Assembly: GCA_020632495.1 (NCBI GenBank)
Contig: JACKFL010000005.1
Span: 124,001 to 188,000 of the forward strand
From: Candidatus Omnitrophota bacterium
GTDB lineage: Bacteria > Omnitrophota > Gorgyraeia > Zapsychrales > Zapsychraceae
Reading direction: 5' to 3'
DNA: 64,000 bases
Positions 18,650 through 27,608 of the stretch are shown in pieces. The translations under genes were made by a program, and so were the position numbers. Position 1 is the first letter of the stretch. Each line of letters opens with the position of its first letter. Under the pieces are notes generated by a model. The model ran no database searches. It was given only the letters and a program-made list of their open reading frames with translations, and was not told the DNA's origin.

Positions 18650-19462
18650 TCAGACCGCGACGATACAGATACCGGCCTTATCGGCCAGCCGGACGGTCTT
18701 GTCCTGATCGATGATGATGGTCTTGGCGGATTCGATGGCCAGGCAGGCGCAGCGGGATTTGCGCATGTGGCGGATGGTTCGCGGGCCGACCACGGGCACG
18801 TCGAAACGCAGGTCCTGATCGGGTTTGCTCATCTTGACCACCACCGCACCCTGCTTCGCGATCTGGCCGCCGCGCAGGATGGTCCGGTCGGTGCCCTCCA
18901 TCGCCTCGATGGCGACGATGGCCTTGTCCTTGACCACCACCGTCTGCCCGACATCGATACCGCCCATCGCCTTGGCGATTTCGCGGCCGAAGCTGATGTC
19001 ATCGAGCTCATTAAGGGTCGGGGCGCGCCGGGTCAGTGTCCCTTGCGGCGCGAGGTGGTTCTGGATCAAAAAGGTCGAGTCGATCAGTTCGATGTCGTAC
19101 TCGCTGAGTTTCTCGGCCACGGCCGTGAAGATCGTGTCGGCCTTGCGGTCCTGGATGGCGTTAAACAGCTTCCACAACCCGTCGTCCTCACTCATCTGTT
19201 CCCGGAACAGATTATCGGGATTGACCTGCCCGGCCATAATGGCCTTATTGACATTCTCCGACCGGAAATACGCGCAGAGCTGTTCGAGCTCGCTGACGTG
19301 AAAGGTACTCATCTTGTCGACGAACGGTTTGAGCAGGATGGACGTGTCCCCCTTAACACCCGCGGCGATGATTTCATAGTCCATCGAGCGGGCCTCGCGG
19401 GCGAACATAATGGGAAACTTGCCGTTGCCGGCGATGAGACCGAGACGCTTGTGGCTGTTCAT
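18650..19462 (-). CDS. lpxI: UDP-2,3-diacylglucosamine diphosphatase LpxI
   Basis: 270-residue LpxI (DUF1009) family enzyme, the LpxH alternative that hydrolyses UDP-diacylglucosamine to lipid X. The N-terminal domain begins LGLIAGNGKFPIMFAREAR; the C-terminal catalytic domain contains DVGQTVVVKDKAIVAIEAMEGTDRTI and KMSKPDQDLRFDVPVVGP, typical for the family. It closes the lipid A block. A terminator-like hairpin with a run of seven T lies directly in front of its start, so expression may be reduced or uncoupled from lpxA. Confidence 0.93.
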   Translation of the reverse strand: MNSHKRLGLIAGNGKFPIMFAREARSMDYEIIAAGVKGDTSILLKPFVDKMSTFHVSELEQLCAYFRSENVNKAIMAGQVNPDNLFREQMSEDDGLWKLFNAIQDRKADTIFTAVAEKLSEYDIELIDSTFLIQNHLAPQGTLTRRAPTLNELDDISFGREIAKAMGGIDVGQTVVVKDKAIVAIEAMEGTDRTILRGGQIAKQGAVVVKMSKPDQDLRFDVPVVGPRTIRHMRKSRCACLAIESAKTIIIDQDKTVRLADKAGICIVAV

Positions 19463-19467
19463 GGATT

Positions 19468-19519
19468 AAAAAAATGCCCAAGGTCCGTATGCACTTTGAC
19501 GGTGAATCGCATACGCCTT
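19468..19519 (-). terminator. Possible intrinsic terminator or attenuator between lpxA and lpxI
   Basis: On the minus strand the arms 19519-19509 and 19492-19480 pair (AAGGCGTATGC with GCATACGGACCTT, a small bulge on the 3' arm), with a loop of about 16 bases. After a few more bases comes a run of seven T at 19474-19468. The lpxI ATG follows 5 bases later. The loop is large and the T run is not immediately adjacent, so strength is doubtful. Confidence 0.35.
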
Positions 19520-19541
19520 AAGGCTGTCATGATTTCGTAGA

Positions 19542-20327
19542 TTAACTGCAGAGGCCGCGTTTGGTGGTTTTGCAGAAGAAGATCAGGTGTTCCACCTCGG
19601 GACACATCTCGACTTCGCTCTCCACCTTTTCAATGGCGCGGGTCTTGGGAAGCCCCTGACGGAACAGGATCTTGTAGGCCCTGTTCAATAACCGGACGGA
19701 TTCCTCGGGAATCTGGGCGCGCTGGAGCCCCACGGCGTTGGTACGGATCACCTTGACCGGGTGCCCCACCACCATGGCGAACGGGGGGACATCCTGGACC
19801 ACGCGGGAGCAGCCTCCCACTATGGAAAGCCGGCCCAGTCTGACAAACTGATGCACGGCGCTGAGTCCTCCGATGACGGCGTTGTCTTCCAGGGTCACGT
19901 GACCGGCCAGTGTGGCGGCATTCGCCATAACGCAGTTGTTACCGATCACGCAGTCGTGAGCCACATGGGCGTAGGCCATAAACAAATTGTTGCTGCCCAC
20001 GATCGTCTTGCCGCCGCCGTCCAGGGTCCCGGGATTCATCGTGACATACTCCCGGATCACGTTGTTCTCTCCGATATTCAGATAGACATTATCGTCCGTG
20101 GAATACTTCCGGTCCTGGGGGGCGCTGCCGATAACGGCCCCGGTAAAAATCTTGCAGTTGGCTCCGATTTTGGTTTGGCCGGTGATGACGCAGTGGCTGC
20201 CGATACGGACATTGTCACCGAGGGTGACGTCCCCATCGACGATCGAGTACGGCCCGATGGATACGCCCGGGGAAATCTTGGCCCCGGGGTTGATGACGGC
20301 TGTTTTGTGGATTTTGATATTTTCCAT
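19542..20327 (-). CDS. lpxA: UDP-N-acetylglucosamine O-acyltransferase LpxA
   Basis: First enzyme of lipid A synthesis, 261 residues. The N-terminal two thirds are left-handed beta-helix hexapeptide repeats with FTGAVIGSAPQDRKY and the conserved AHVAHDCVIGNNCVMANAA, which contains the catalytic histidine (AHVAHD). The C-terminal helical domain carries GLQRAQIPEESVRLLNRAYKI. It has a candidate promoter of its own just upstream (20346-20373) besides being in the bamA-lpxI run. Confidence 0.96.
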   Translation of the reverse strand: MENIKIHKTAVINPGAKISPGVSIGPYSIVDGDVTLGDNVRIGSHCVITGQTKIGANCKIFTGAVIGSAPQDRKYSTDDNVYLNIGENNVIREYVTMNPGTLDGGGKTIVGSNNLFMAYAHVAHDCVIGNNCVMANAATLAGHVTLEDNAVIGGLSAVHQFVRLGRLSIVGGCSRVVQDVPPFAMVVGHPVKVIRTNAVGLQRAQIPEESVRLLNRAYKILFRQGLPKTRAIEKVESEVEMCPEVEHLIFFCKTTKRGLCS

Positions 20328-20345
20328 AAGTGTAAGTCGATATTT

Positions 20346-20373
20346 ATTTTAGCGCAATATCGGCCCTTGCCAA
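20346..20373 (-). promoter_or_regulatory. Candidate internal promoter for lpxA
   Basis: Minus strand: TTGGCA (20373-20368), 16-base spacer, TAAAAT (20351-20346), in the 82-base gap between the lpxC-fabZ fusion and lpxA. Only one mismatch per box. A start near 20339 leaves a leader of about 12 bases, again very short. Confidence 0.5.
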
Positions 20374-20409
20374 ACATTTAATCGGTTTTTTTCGGAGTCG
20401 TTTTGAGGA

Positions 20410-21744
20410 TCACTCCAGGTAGGTGGCGTCGGTAAAAAAGAAGGTCATATCGGCCTCCGCGACGATTTCCCCGTCGACGCGGGACACGGCGTGAATCTCG
20501 GCCACACGGCTCTTATCCTTCAGGACTTCCACTTCCATCAACAGCTGATCTCCCGGCGTTACCACTTTTCGGAACTTGACATTATTGGCGGCCATAAAAA
20601 ATGCTAATTTACCACGATGAGCGGGATTCGTCAAGACAACTACGCCCCCGGTCTGGGCCATGGCTTCCACCATCAAAACGCCCGGCATGACCGGCCGGGT
20701 CGGGAAATGGCCCTGAAAAAAGCCGTCGTTGATGGTCACATTCTTGATACCGAGTGCCCGTTTGCCGTGCTCGATCTCGACCACCCGGTCTACCAGCAGA
20801 AACGGATAGCGGTGCGGCAGGACCTGCTGAATCGCCTGGATGTCGAATTCACGAAATCCGCTGAAATCGAGGTCCGTCCGCTCACTCCGGGCCTGCTGGG
20901 CCTTCAGCTGGGCCGCCATTTTCCGGACCAGGCGGGCGTTGAGCTCGTGCCCGCTCTTGACGGCGAAAATATGGCCCTTCAGGGGCGCTCCAAGCAGGTA
21001 CAAATCACCGATGATGTCCAGAATCTTGTGTCTCACGAACTCGTCTTCAAAGCGCACGTTGTTCTCCAGGACGCCGTTCTCTCCCACTACTAAAGTATTC
21101 TGATAATTCGCGCCCTTGCCCAAGCCCTGATTGATGAGTTCCTCGGCCTCGCGCTGCAGACAGAAGGTGCGGCTGGGCGCGATCTGCTGGCCGTAGGTTT
21201 CTTCATCGATCACGAATTCGCGGAACTGGGAATGCAGCAGCGGATGGCGGTAATCCAGGACATAAGAAATACGCAGATCATCCGCCGGAGAAATAAAAAT
21301 CGACGATCCGTTCTGCGAGACGCCCACCGGTTTGGTGACATTGAAGGTATCCTGCTCGGCATCTTGGGTCTGTATCCCGGCCGCTTTCAAGGCGTCGAGA
21401 AATCCCTGGGCGCTGCCGTCGCAACCGGGCAGCTCATTGCCGTTGATGTCGACGTGCAAATTGGTGATCCCGCTGCCGGCCAGTGCGCTCATCAAATGCT
21501 CGATCGTATGTACCACGCCTTCGCCGCGGCCGATGGTCGTGCAGCGCGGGATCTTGGCGTCGGGACAAAGGTTTTCCCAATCAGCTTTGATGACGGGTTT
21601 AAGCGGCAGATCGATCCGCTGAAAACGGATCCCGCTGTTGACCGGTGCCGGTTTAAGAGTAATCGTAACTTCGTTGCCGGTGTGCAGACCGACCCCGCTG
21701 AGAGTGGTTTCCTGTGCAATCGTTTTTTGATGACGGGACGACAT
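20410..21744 (-). CDS. lpxC-fabZ: Fused LpxC deacetylase / FabZ dehydratase
   Basis: Bifunctional 444-residue protein. Residues 1-~285 are LpxC, the committed step of lipid A synthesis, with zinc-site histidines in HTIEHLMSAL and in RHKILDIIGDLYLLG. After a short linker, residues ~300-444 are FabZ, the 3-hydroxyacyl-ACP dehydratase, with PHRYPFLLVDRV and GHFPTRPVMPGVLMVEAMAQ. The two enzymes compete for the same acyl-ACP pool, so fusion may balance lipid A against fatty acids. LpxC-FabZ fusions are known, notably in Bacteroidota and some PVC lineages. It lies 5 bases from lpxD. Confidence 0.95.
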   Translation of the reverse strand: MSSRHQKTIAQETTLSGVGLHTGNEVTITLKPAPVNSGIRFQRIDLPLKPVIKADWENLCPDAKIPRCTTIGRGEGVVHTIEHLMSALAGSGITNLHVDINGNELPGCDGSAQGFLDALKAAGIQTQDAEQDTFNVTKPVGVSQNGSSIFISPADDLRISYVLDYRHPLLHSQFREFVIDEETYGQQIAPSRTFCLQREAEELINQGLGKGANYQNTLVVGENGVLENNVRFEDEFVRHKILDIIGDLYLLGAPLKGHIFAVKSGHELNARLVRKMAAQLKAQQARSERTDLDFSGFREFDIQAIQQVLPHRYPFLLVDRVVEIEHGKRALGIKNVTINDGFFQGHFPTRPVMPGVLMVEAMAQTGGVVVLTNPAHRGKLAFFMAANNVKFRKVVTPGDQLLMEVEVLKDKSRVAEIHAVSRVDGEIVAEADMTFFFTDATYLE

Positions 21745-21749
21745 GATGC

Positions 21750-22772
21750 TTAGCTTTCCTCTTGTGGGTGTTTGGACTCAAGTTTCTTGATGCGGCGGAC
21801 GTACTCGGGTAATTTTTGCACGTGCGCGTTGACGCGTTTGGCGTGTTCATGCGGCTTGGCCGGGTAACCGCTGACCATGCTGTTGGGCGGCAACGATCCG
21901 GTGACGCCGGCCTGGGCCGCCACCACGGTATTGGCGCCGATGGTGAGATGACCGGCAATGCCGGCCTGCCCGGCGAGAATGGCATTCTTGCCGACGATGG
22001 TGCTGCCGCTGATGCCGACCTGCGCCACGATGATGCAGTGCTCGCCGATGATCACGTTGTGCGCGATTTGAACCAGATTATCGATCTTGGAACCGCGGCC
22101 GATCACCGTCTTGCTGAAACGGGCGCGGTCGATGGTGACATTGGCGCCGATCTCCACGTCATCCTCGATGAGAACAATACCCATCTGCGGAATCTTTTGG
22201 TGCGCGCCGTTGACGTTCTCGAACCCGAATCCGTCGGAGCCGATCACCGTTCCGCTGAAGACCTTGACCCGATCGCCCAGCACGGACTTCGAACACACCG
22301 TGACATTGGGATACAAATGCGTGCCGGCGCCGATGCGTGCCTTGAAACCGATGAAACTGTTTGCCCCGACGGTAACGCCGTCTCCGATGACGACTTTCGG
22401 CTCGATGACCACATTGGGTCCGAGTGTGACGTCCTTGCCCAGCCGGGCGTCTTCGGCCACGTGGGCCGACGGATGAATCCCGCTGGGTTCATAGGTCTCC
22501 GGGTCGGTGAATACGGGTAATAACTGCGCGAACGCCGCCGCCGGATCGTCGGTACGGATCACGGGCTTGGCCGGCAGTTCCATGTCGCGGGGATAAATCA
22601 GCGCCGAGGCCTGGGTCTTCGCCGCCAGCGTCGCGTATTTCGCGTTAGTTACAAAAGTGATCTCTCCGGGCGCGGCCTCACGGATCCCGTTCATTCCCGA
22701 AATCTCCACGCCGCCGTCACCCACCACTTCGCCGCCGATCATCGCTGCCAATTCTTCAAGTGTCTTCTTCAT
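21750..22772 (-). CDS. lpxD: UDP-3-O-(3-hydroxyacyl)glucosamine N-acyltransferase LpxD
   Basis: Third lipid A enzyme. ATG 22772 is chosen because MKKTLEELAAMIGGEVVGDG is the standard N-terminus; the 32 codons further upstream in frame are arginine/alanine-rich and unlike the family. A uridine-binding N-terminal domain (1-100) is followed by hexapeptide repeats, with the catalytic histidine in LVQIAHNVIIGEHC, and a C-terminal coiled tail ending KHPQEES. Length 340 residues. About 130 bases separate it from skp upstream. Confidence 0.95.
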   Translation of the reverse strand: MKKTLEELAAMIGGEVVGDGGVEISGMNGIREAAPGEITFVTNAKYATLAAKTQASALIYPRDMELPAKPVIRTDDPAAAFAQLLPVFTDPETYEPSGIHPSAHVAEDARLGKDVTLGPNVVIEPKVVIGDGVTVGANSFIGFKARIGAGTHLYPNVTVCSKSVLGDRVKVFSGTVIGSDGFGFENVNGAHQKIPQMGIVLIEDDVEIGANVTIDRARFSKTVIGRGSKIDNLVQIAHNVIIGEHCIIVAQVGISGSTIVGKNAILAGQAGIAGHLTIGANTVVAAQAGVTGSLPPNSMVSGYPAKPHEHAKRVNAHVQKLPEYVRRIKKLESKHPQEES

Positions 22773-22902
22773 AATCGCTGTCGGGGCGGCCCGCGCCCGA
22801 TGCCGTCGGGGCGCGCCGCGCATGTCCCTTATGCCGAAAAAACAGAGGACGGTTGTCCTCTGTTTCATCGGGGGTCGTGCGTTAATTTTTTACCGTTAAA
22901 TC

Positions 22903-23397
22903 TTACTTCCGGGTATTCAATTTCTCGAGAATCTGCTCGGTCAAATCGATCGCCGGGTTCCCGTATACCAGAACGCGATCATTGAGAATCATCGCGTAGC
23001 CTTCCTTATCGGCGTAGGAGCTCACCTCATTCTCGATCTCCAGCAGGATCTCTCGGATCTTTTCATTGCGTTCCTTGGTCAGGTCGGCCTTTTTCTGCCG
23101 ATCGAATTCGAGCAGATCCGCCTTCATCTGTTCGATCTGTTCCTCAAGTTCCGCCTTCTTCTCTTCGTTCAACAGGCCCAACTTGCCCTGCGCTTCCCGG
23201 ATGGATTCGATCTTGGTATTGCGTTCCTGCTCAAAGTTTTTGTGCTGGCCTTCCAGAGTCGCATCATAGTCCTGCGTCTTATAGTACTCATCGAAAAGCC
23301 GGCTGAGGTCGACGTAACCCAATTTGTCCTTGGCCAATGCGGGAGAGGCCATCAGGGCGACCAACACGAATCCGGTCATTATATGTTTTAGTTTCAT
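22903..23397 (-). CDS. skp: Periplasmic chaperone OmpH/Skp-like
   Basis: 164 residues with a signal peptide (1-22, ending SPALA). A long central coiled coil (about 45-125, rich in K, E and Q) is flanked by a small beta body ending VLVYGNPAIDLTEQILEKLN. This is the Skp/OmpH pattern, a jellyfish trimer that carries unfolded outer-membrane proteins. It lies directly downstream of bamA (14 bases), the common bamA-skp-lpxD arrangement of diderms. Confidence 0.9.
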   Translation of the reverse strand: MKLKHIMTGFVLVALMASPALAKDKLGYVDLSRLFDEYYKTQDYDATLEGQHKNFEQERNTKIESIREAQGKLGLLNEEKKAELEEQIEQMKADLLEFDRQKKADLTKERNEKIREILLEIENEVSSYADKEGYAMILNDRVLVYGNPAIDLTEQILEKLNTRK

Positions 23398-23411
23398 TGA
23401 ATCCTCCTTTG

Positions 23412-25745
23412 TTAGAATCCGCGACTCACGCTGAAGTAAAACTTGCCTTCCTTGTCAGGCTCCGTGGGAACGTCGTCAAGCGGATATCCGTAGTCCAAAT
23501 TGATCGGGCCGATGGGGGTCTTGATCCGAAGTCCAAGCCCAACGCCGCCTTTATAATCCCCCGACCCAAAATCGTCAATGTCGGCCCAGACGTTACCGAC
23601 ATCATAAAAAGCTGCCAGTTTGATGTACTGAATTAAAGGTATTGTATACTCAATGTTCCCCACGAGCAAGGATTCCCCGCCGATGGGGTCCAGAGTGACC
23701 GAATCCAGCGGGCCGACATCCCGTTCGTCGTAACCGCGGATAGAGCGGGCGCCCCCCGCGAAGAAACGCTCGAAAATCGGCACCCGGGTGGAATCGGCAA
23801 TGTCATTGACGACACCGGCCCGCAAACGGAACTGCAACACCGAGTCCCAAATCAATGGTATGAAATAAGATGTGTTGAACTGGTAACGGATAAAATCTTG
23901 GTCTCCGCCCAGCCAGCTGCCGGCCAAATCGACGGTGTTGCGCACGATCAGACCCTTGGTCGGATTGACGTAGCTGTTGCGGGTATCGCGCGCCACGGAC
24001 ACGCCGATCGCGCTGATGACATTATCCCCTTCCTCGGCCCGCAACTCCGCGGAAACCCCGGATTCGATATTGCTGATCTGGACCTCTTCCAGTTTGTAAG
24101 ACACGTTTCCTGAATACAGATCATTAAAGCGTTTGCCCAGCCGTAATACACCGCCGGTGCGGTTTTCATCGTAGGCATACCCGGTATCGTCTTCGCGGTC
24201 GCGCTCGCTGCGGTAAACGTCGAAACCGCCGGAGAGCGGCCGGCCGAACATCCACGGCTCGGTAAAACTGAGCCGGTAGTTATTGCGCGAGGATCCGGTC
24301 TCGGCCCGCAACTGCAACTGTTGTCCGCCACCGGTAAACGTCGGCCAGTTGGCGATATCGAAATTACGCTGTTCGAGTTCGACGAACCCGACGATACGGT
24401 CGACCGTACTGAACCCGCCCCCGAAACTGAAGGTCCCGGTCTTGGCTTCTTTGACCTGAACCACCAAGTCCTTGCGGTCGTTGGATTCGGTATCCTCGAT
24501 GTCGAACGTGACGTCTTCGAAGTATCCGAGCTGATTGAGCCGTTCCTTGCTCTTGCGGATTTCCTCACCGTCGAAGCGGTCACCCGGAAACAGTTTAAGT
24601 TCCCGCCGGATGACATTGTCCTTGGTGCGGGTGTTGCCTTCGATCTTGATGCGTTCGACGTAGGCGAGGTTGCCCTCTTCGATGTCGATCGAGACAGCGA
24701 CTTCGCCGGAATTCGGATCAAGTGATGTGGTTTCGTTCACGCGGGCAAAAATATAGCCGCGATCGAAATACAGCGTGCGGATGGATGACACATCCAGGCT
24801 GAGTTTCTCACGGCTGAACACGCCGCCTTCGCTGATATTCTCCATGGCCTTGGCGATCTCCCGGTCGGACAGGATTTCATTGCCGGCGATGGATATGTCG
24901 CCGACGGAGTAGCGCCGGCCTTCTTTGATGGTGATGTCGACGTCGATGTTCCCTTTGTAAAGGTAATCGACTTCATAGGTAGCCGTGGCGTCAATGTAGC
25001 CGTTCTGCTCGTAAAACGCGACGATCCGGTCCATATCTTCCTTAAGCACGTCCTCCTGGAGATATCCCGAACGGATGATCCAAATCTTGGGTTTGCTCTT
25101 GATGACCTTGCCGATCTTGCCGTCATTATAAGAATCGTTCCCGAAGATGTTGATGTCCTGGATCCGGATCTTCTGGCCCTCGCGGACCACAAAATGAATG
25201 CTGGCCTTGTTGGTGACTTCATCAACAAAGGTCTCGGCCGCGATTTCGGCGGTGGTCAGCCCCTTCTTTTCATAGAACTCTTTGAGCGTCTTTTCGTCAT
25301 CCCGCAGGACCTTGTTGTCCAAAAACTTGCCGACTTTGGATTTGAGCTTCTTCTCCAGGGTCTTGCGCTTGATCTGTTTGGTCTTGGTAAAGGTGATTTC
25401 TTCGATGATCGGCTTCTCTTCCACGAAGATTTTCACCCGGTACCCCTCGCCGTCCAGCTCGCGGTCGACACGGATATCGGAAAAATAGCCGGTGTTGTAC
25501 AGGCGCTTCAGGTCGTCGCTGACCACGCCCTGCAGGTAGTCCTGTCCGACCCGGGTCTTGATTTTCGACAGGATGGTGGCGATGCTGATGGTCTTGTTAC
25601 CGATGACGTCGATGGATTTGACGGGACGCACCTTTTCGGACATCACTCCGGCCCCCTTCGACTGGGCCATGACCGGCACGGGCAAGGTGCAAAGTATTAG
25701 GGCAGATATAGTTGTATATATGAATAACTGTCTCATGTATGGCAT
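23412..25745 (-). CDS. bamA: Outer-membrane protein assembly factor BamA
   Basis: 777 residues: signal peptide, five POTRA repeats (about 35-430) and a 16-strand Omp85 barrel to the C-terminus, ending YFSVSRGF with the aromatic last residue typical of outer-membrane barrels. The lid-loop motif appears as RGYDERDVGPLD. Start may be ATG 25745 or ATG 25736 (MRQLFIYTT); both give a signal peptide and neither has a Shine-Dalgarno sequence. The promoter predicted at 25757-25785 implies a leader of only about 5-15 bases. Confidence 0.96.
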   Translation of the reverse strand: MPYMRQLFIYTTISALILCTLPVPVMAQSKGAGVMSEKVRPVKSIDVIGNKTISIATILSKIKTRVGQDYLQGVVSDDLKRLYNTGYFSDIRVDRELDGEGYRVKIFVEEKPIIEEITFTKTKQIKRKTLEKKLKSKVGKFLDNKVLRDDEKTLKEFYEKKGLTTAEIAAETFVDEVTNKASIHFVVREGQKIRIQDINIFGNDSYNDGKIGKVIKSKPKIWIIRSGYLQEDVLKEDMDRIVAFYEQNGYIDATATYEVDYLYKGNIDVDITIKEGRRYSVGDISIAGNEILSDREIAKAMENISEGGVFSREKLSLDVSSIRTLYFDRGYIFARVNETTSLDPNSGEVAVSIDIEEGNLAYVERIKIEGNTRTKDNVIRRELKLFPGDRFDGEEIRKSKERLNQLGYFEDVTFDIEDTESNDRKDLVVQVKEAKTGTFSFGGGFSTVDRIVGFVELEQRNFDIANWPTFTGGGQQLQLRAETGSSRNNYRLSFTEPWMFGRPLSGGFDVYRSERDREDDTGYAYDENRTGGVLRLGKRFNDLYSGNVSYKLEEVQISNIESGVSAELRAEEGDNVISAIGVSVARDTRNSYVNPTKGLIVRNTVDLAGSWLGGDQDFIRYQFNTSYFIPLIWDSVLQFRLRAGVVNDIADSTRVPIFERFFAGGARSIRGYDERDVGPLDSVTLDPIGGESLLVGNIEYTIPLIQYIKLAAFYDVGNVWADIDDFGSGDYKGGVGLGLRIKTPIGPINLDYGYPLDDVPTEPDKEGKFYFSVSRGF

Positions 25746-25756
25746 ATGTTTCGTTG

Positions 25757-25785
25757 ATTATATGGGCAATACTTTGGCGTGTCAA
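25757..25785 (-). promoter_or_regulatory. Consensus promoter for bamA operon, overlapping dnaB stop
   Basis: Minus strand: TTGACA (25785-25780), 17-base spacer, TATAAT (25762-25757); perfect boxes. The -35 box overlaps the dnaB termination codon. A start near 25750 puts the bamA ATG (25745 or 25736) almost at the 5' end of the transcript. Confidence 0.8.
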
Positions 25786-27131
25786 TCAACAGTTGCAAAG
25801 TTTTCGGCCGTTGCCAGATTTTCGAAACGGACGAATTCCTTGAGGAATGAAAGTTTAACGGTGCCAACGGGTCCGTTGCGTTGTTTGGCGAGAATGATGT
25901 CGGCGACGCCGCGGTTGTCTTCGGTCGGGTTGTAGTATTCTTCCCGCATCAGCAGAATGACGACGTCCGCGTCCTGTTCGATGGCTCCCGATTCCCGCAG
26001 GTCGGACAGCTGCGGCCGGTGGTCCTGGCGTTGTTCGACCAGACGCGACAACTGGCTGAGCGCGATCATCGGGACATTCAACTCACGGGCGAGCGCCTTC
26101 AGGGAGCGTGATATTTCCGAGATCTCCTGCTGCCGGCTCTCGGAACGCGCCGAGCCGCGCATAAGCTGAATATAGTCGAGCAGAATGAGCTGGATGTCGT
26201 GATTGGCCTTCAGGCGGCGCGCCTTGGCGCGCAATTCCAGTGCCGAGATCGCCGGAGTATCGTCGATGAAGATCTTGGCGTTGGATAAATCCGCGGCGGC
26301 CTTGGTCAGCAGCGGCCAGTCCGACGGCGACAAAAACCCGGAACGCACCTTGTGCGCGTCCACCCGGGCCTGGGAACACAGCATCCGCTGGACCAGCTGT
26401 TCCTTTGACATTTCCAGACTGAAAATGGCGACCCCGCCGCTGTACTTCAGCGCGAAATTTTCCGCGATCGTGATGGCAAAAGCGGTCTTGCCCATGGACG
26501 GCCGCGCGGCCACGATGATTAAGTCAGAGGGCTGCAAGCCCGACGTCATTTTATCGACGTCGACAAAGCCGGTCGGAACGCCGGTCAGGCTTTCCTTGCG
26601 CTGGTAGAGGTAATCGATCTTCTCGATCCCGTCCTTGACCAAGTCCTTGATATGATAGGATTGCTGTTGCTGCTTGAGATCGGCGACCTCGAAAATAAGC
26701 CGTTCGGCGTCGTCGACTATATCTTCGATCTTGCCTTTGGCTTCATAACTGTCGCTGACGATTTGGGTGGCGTTCTTGATGAGCCGGCGCAGTATGCCTT
26801 TTTCTTTGACGATATTGGCGTAATGTCCGACGTTCGCCGAGGTGGGGACGGTATCAATGACAGACGAGATGTAGGCGACGCCGCCGACCTTGTCCAACTG
26901 TCCCTGGGCGGTCAGCTTATCGGTGACCGTGATCAGGTCGACGTTTTTGCGGTCATTGTAAAGATCGACCAGCGCCGAAAAAATGGTGCGATGAGCCTCG
27001 TTGTAAAACCAATCCTCTTGCAGTATCTCCACGGCCGTTCCGATCGCCTCTTCGTCGATCATCATCGACCCGAGGACGCACCGTTCCGCTTCGATATTTT
27101 GAGGAGGGACTTTTACTTCCGGGTTACCCAT
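25782..27131 (-). CDS. dnaB: Replicative DNA helicase DnaB
   Basis: 449 residues. N-terminal helical domain (1-105) and RecA-like helicase domain with Walker A RPSMGKTAFA, LLDYIQLM Walker B and the DLRESGAIEQDADVVILLMREEYY C-terminal block. No intein is present. It overlaps the 3' end of rplI by 19 bases. The rpsF-ssb-rpsR-rplI-dnaB order is widely conserved. Confidence 0.97.
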   Translation of the reverse strand: MGNPEVKVPPQNIEAERCVLGSMMIDEEAIGTAVEILQEDWFYNEAHRTIFSALVDLYNDRKNVDLITVTDKLTAQGQLDKVGGVAYISSVIDTVPTSANVGHYANIVKEKGILRRLIKNATQIVSDSYEAKGKIEDIVDDAERLIFEVADLKQQQQSYHIKDLVKDGIEKIDYLYQRKESLTGVPTGFVDVDKMTSGLQPSDLIIVAARPSMGKTAFAITIAENFALKYSGGVAIFSLEMSKEQLVQRMLCSQARVDAHKVRSGFLSPSDWPLLTKAAADLSNAKIFIDDTPAISALELRAKARRLKANHDIQLILLDYIQLMRGSARSESRQQEISEISRSLKALARELNVPMIALSQLSRLVEQRQDHRPQLSDLRESGAIEQDADVVILLMREEYYNPTEDNRGVADIILAKQRNGPVGTVKLSFLKEFVRFENLATAENFATVD

Positions 27132-27556
27132 AGTCTTATCTTTGCCGTCACTTCCGGATGGAGTGTAACACCGACTTCAAAAATTCCGAGCTCTTCGATC
27201 GGTTGCTCAAAGGCGATATCCTTCTTGTCGACGGTGAAACCTTCGGCTTCCAGGGCCTTCACCACATCGCCTTCGTGAATGGAACCGTACAGCTTTTCCT
27301 GCTCGTTGGCCTCCACACTGACCGTGTAGGACGCCTTGGCCATTTTTTCGGCCAGTTCCAGAGACTCTTCCTTCTTCTTGGCGTATTGTTCGGCATGCAG
27401 TTTTTTCTGCTTCTCAATACGCTTCAGGTTTTCCGGTGTGGCGAGATAAGCCATATCCTTGGGGAGTAACAAATTACGGGCATGGCCGTCCTTGACCTTT
27501 ACGACGTCGCCCACCCGTCCCAGATTTCTCACATCCTGCCGCAGTATGACTTTCAT
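27113..27556 (-). CDS. rplI: 50S ribosomal protein bL9
   Basis: 147 residues: N-terminal RNA-binding domain MKVILRQDVRNLGRVGDVVKVKDGHARNLLLPK, a long connecting helix, and the C-terminal domain with LYGSIHEGDVVKAL. Length and motifs are standard. The 3' end overlaps dnaB. Confidence 0.97.
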   Translation of the reverse strand: MKVILRQDVRNLGRVGDVVKVKDGHARNLLLPKDMAYLATPENLKRIEKQKKLHAEQYAKKKEESLELAEKMAKASYTVSVEANEQEKLYGSIHEGDVVKALEAEGFTVDKKDIAFEQPIEELGIFEVGVTLHPEVTAKIRLWVTRK

Positions 27557-27608
27557 AATGCTGTCCTATGCTATGTTTGGTTGTTTGTTAATGTCGTTTC
27601 AGCAGCGC

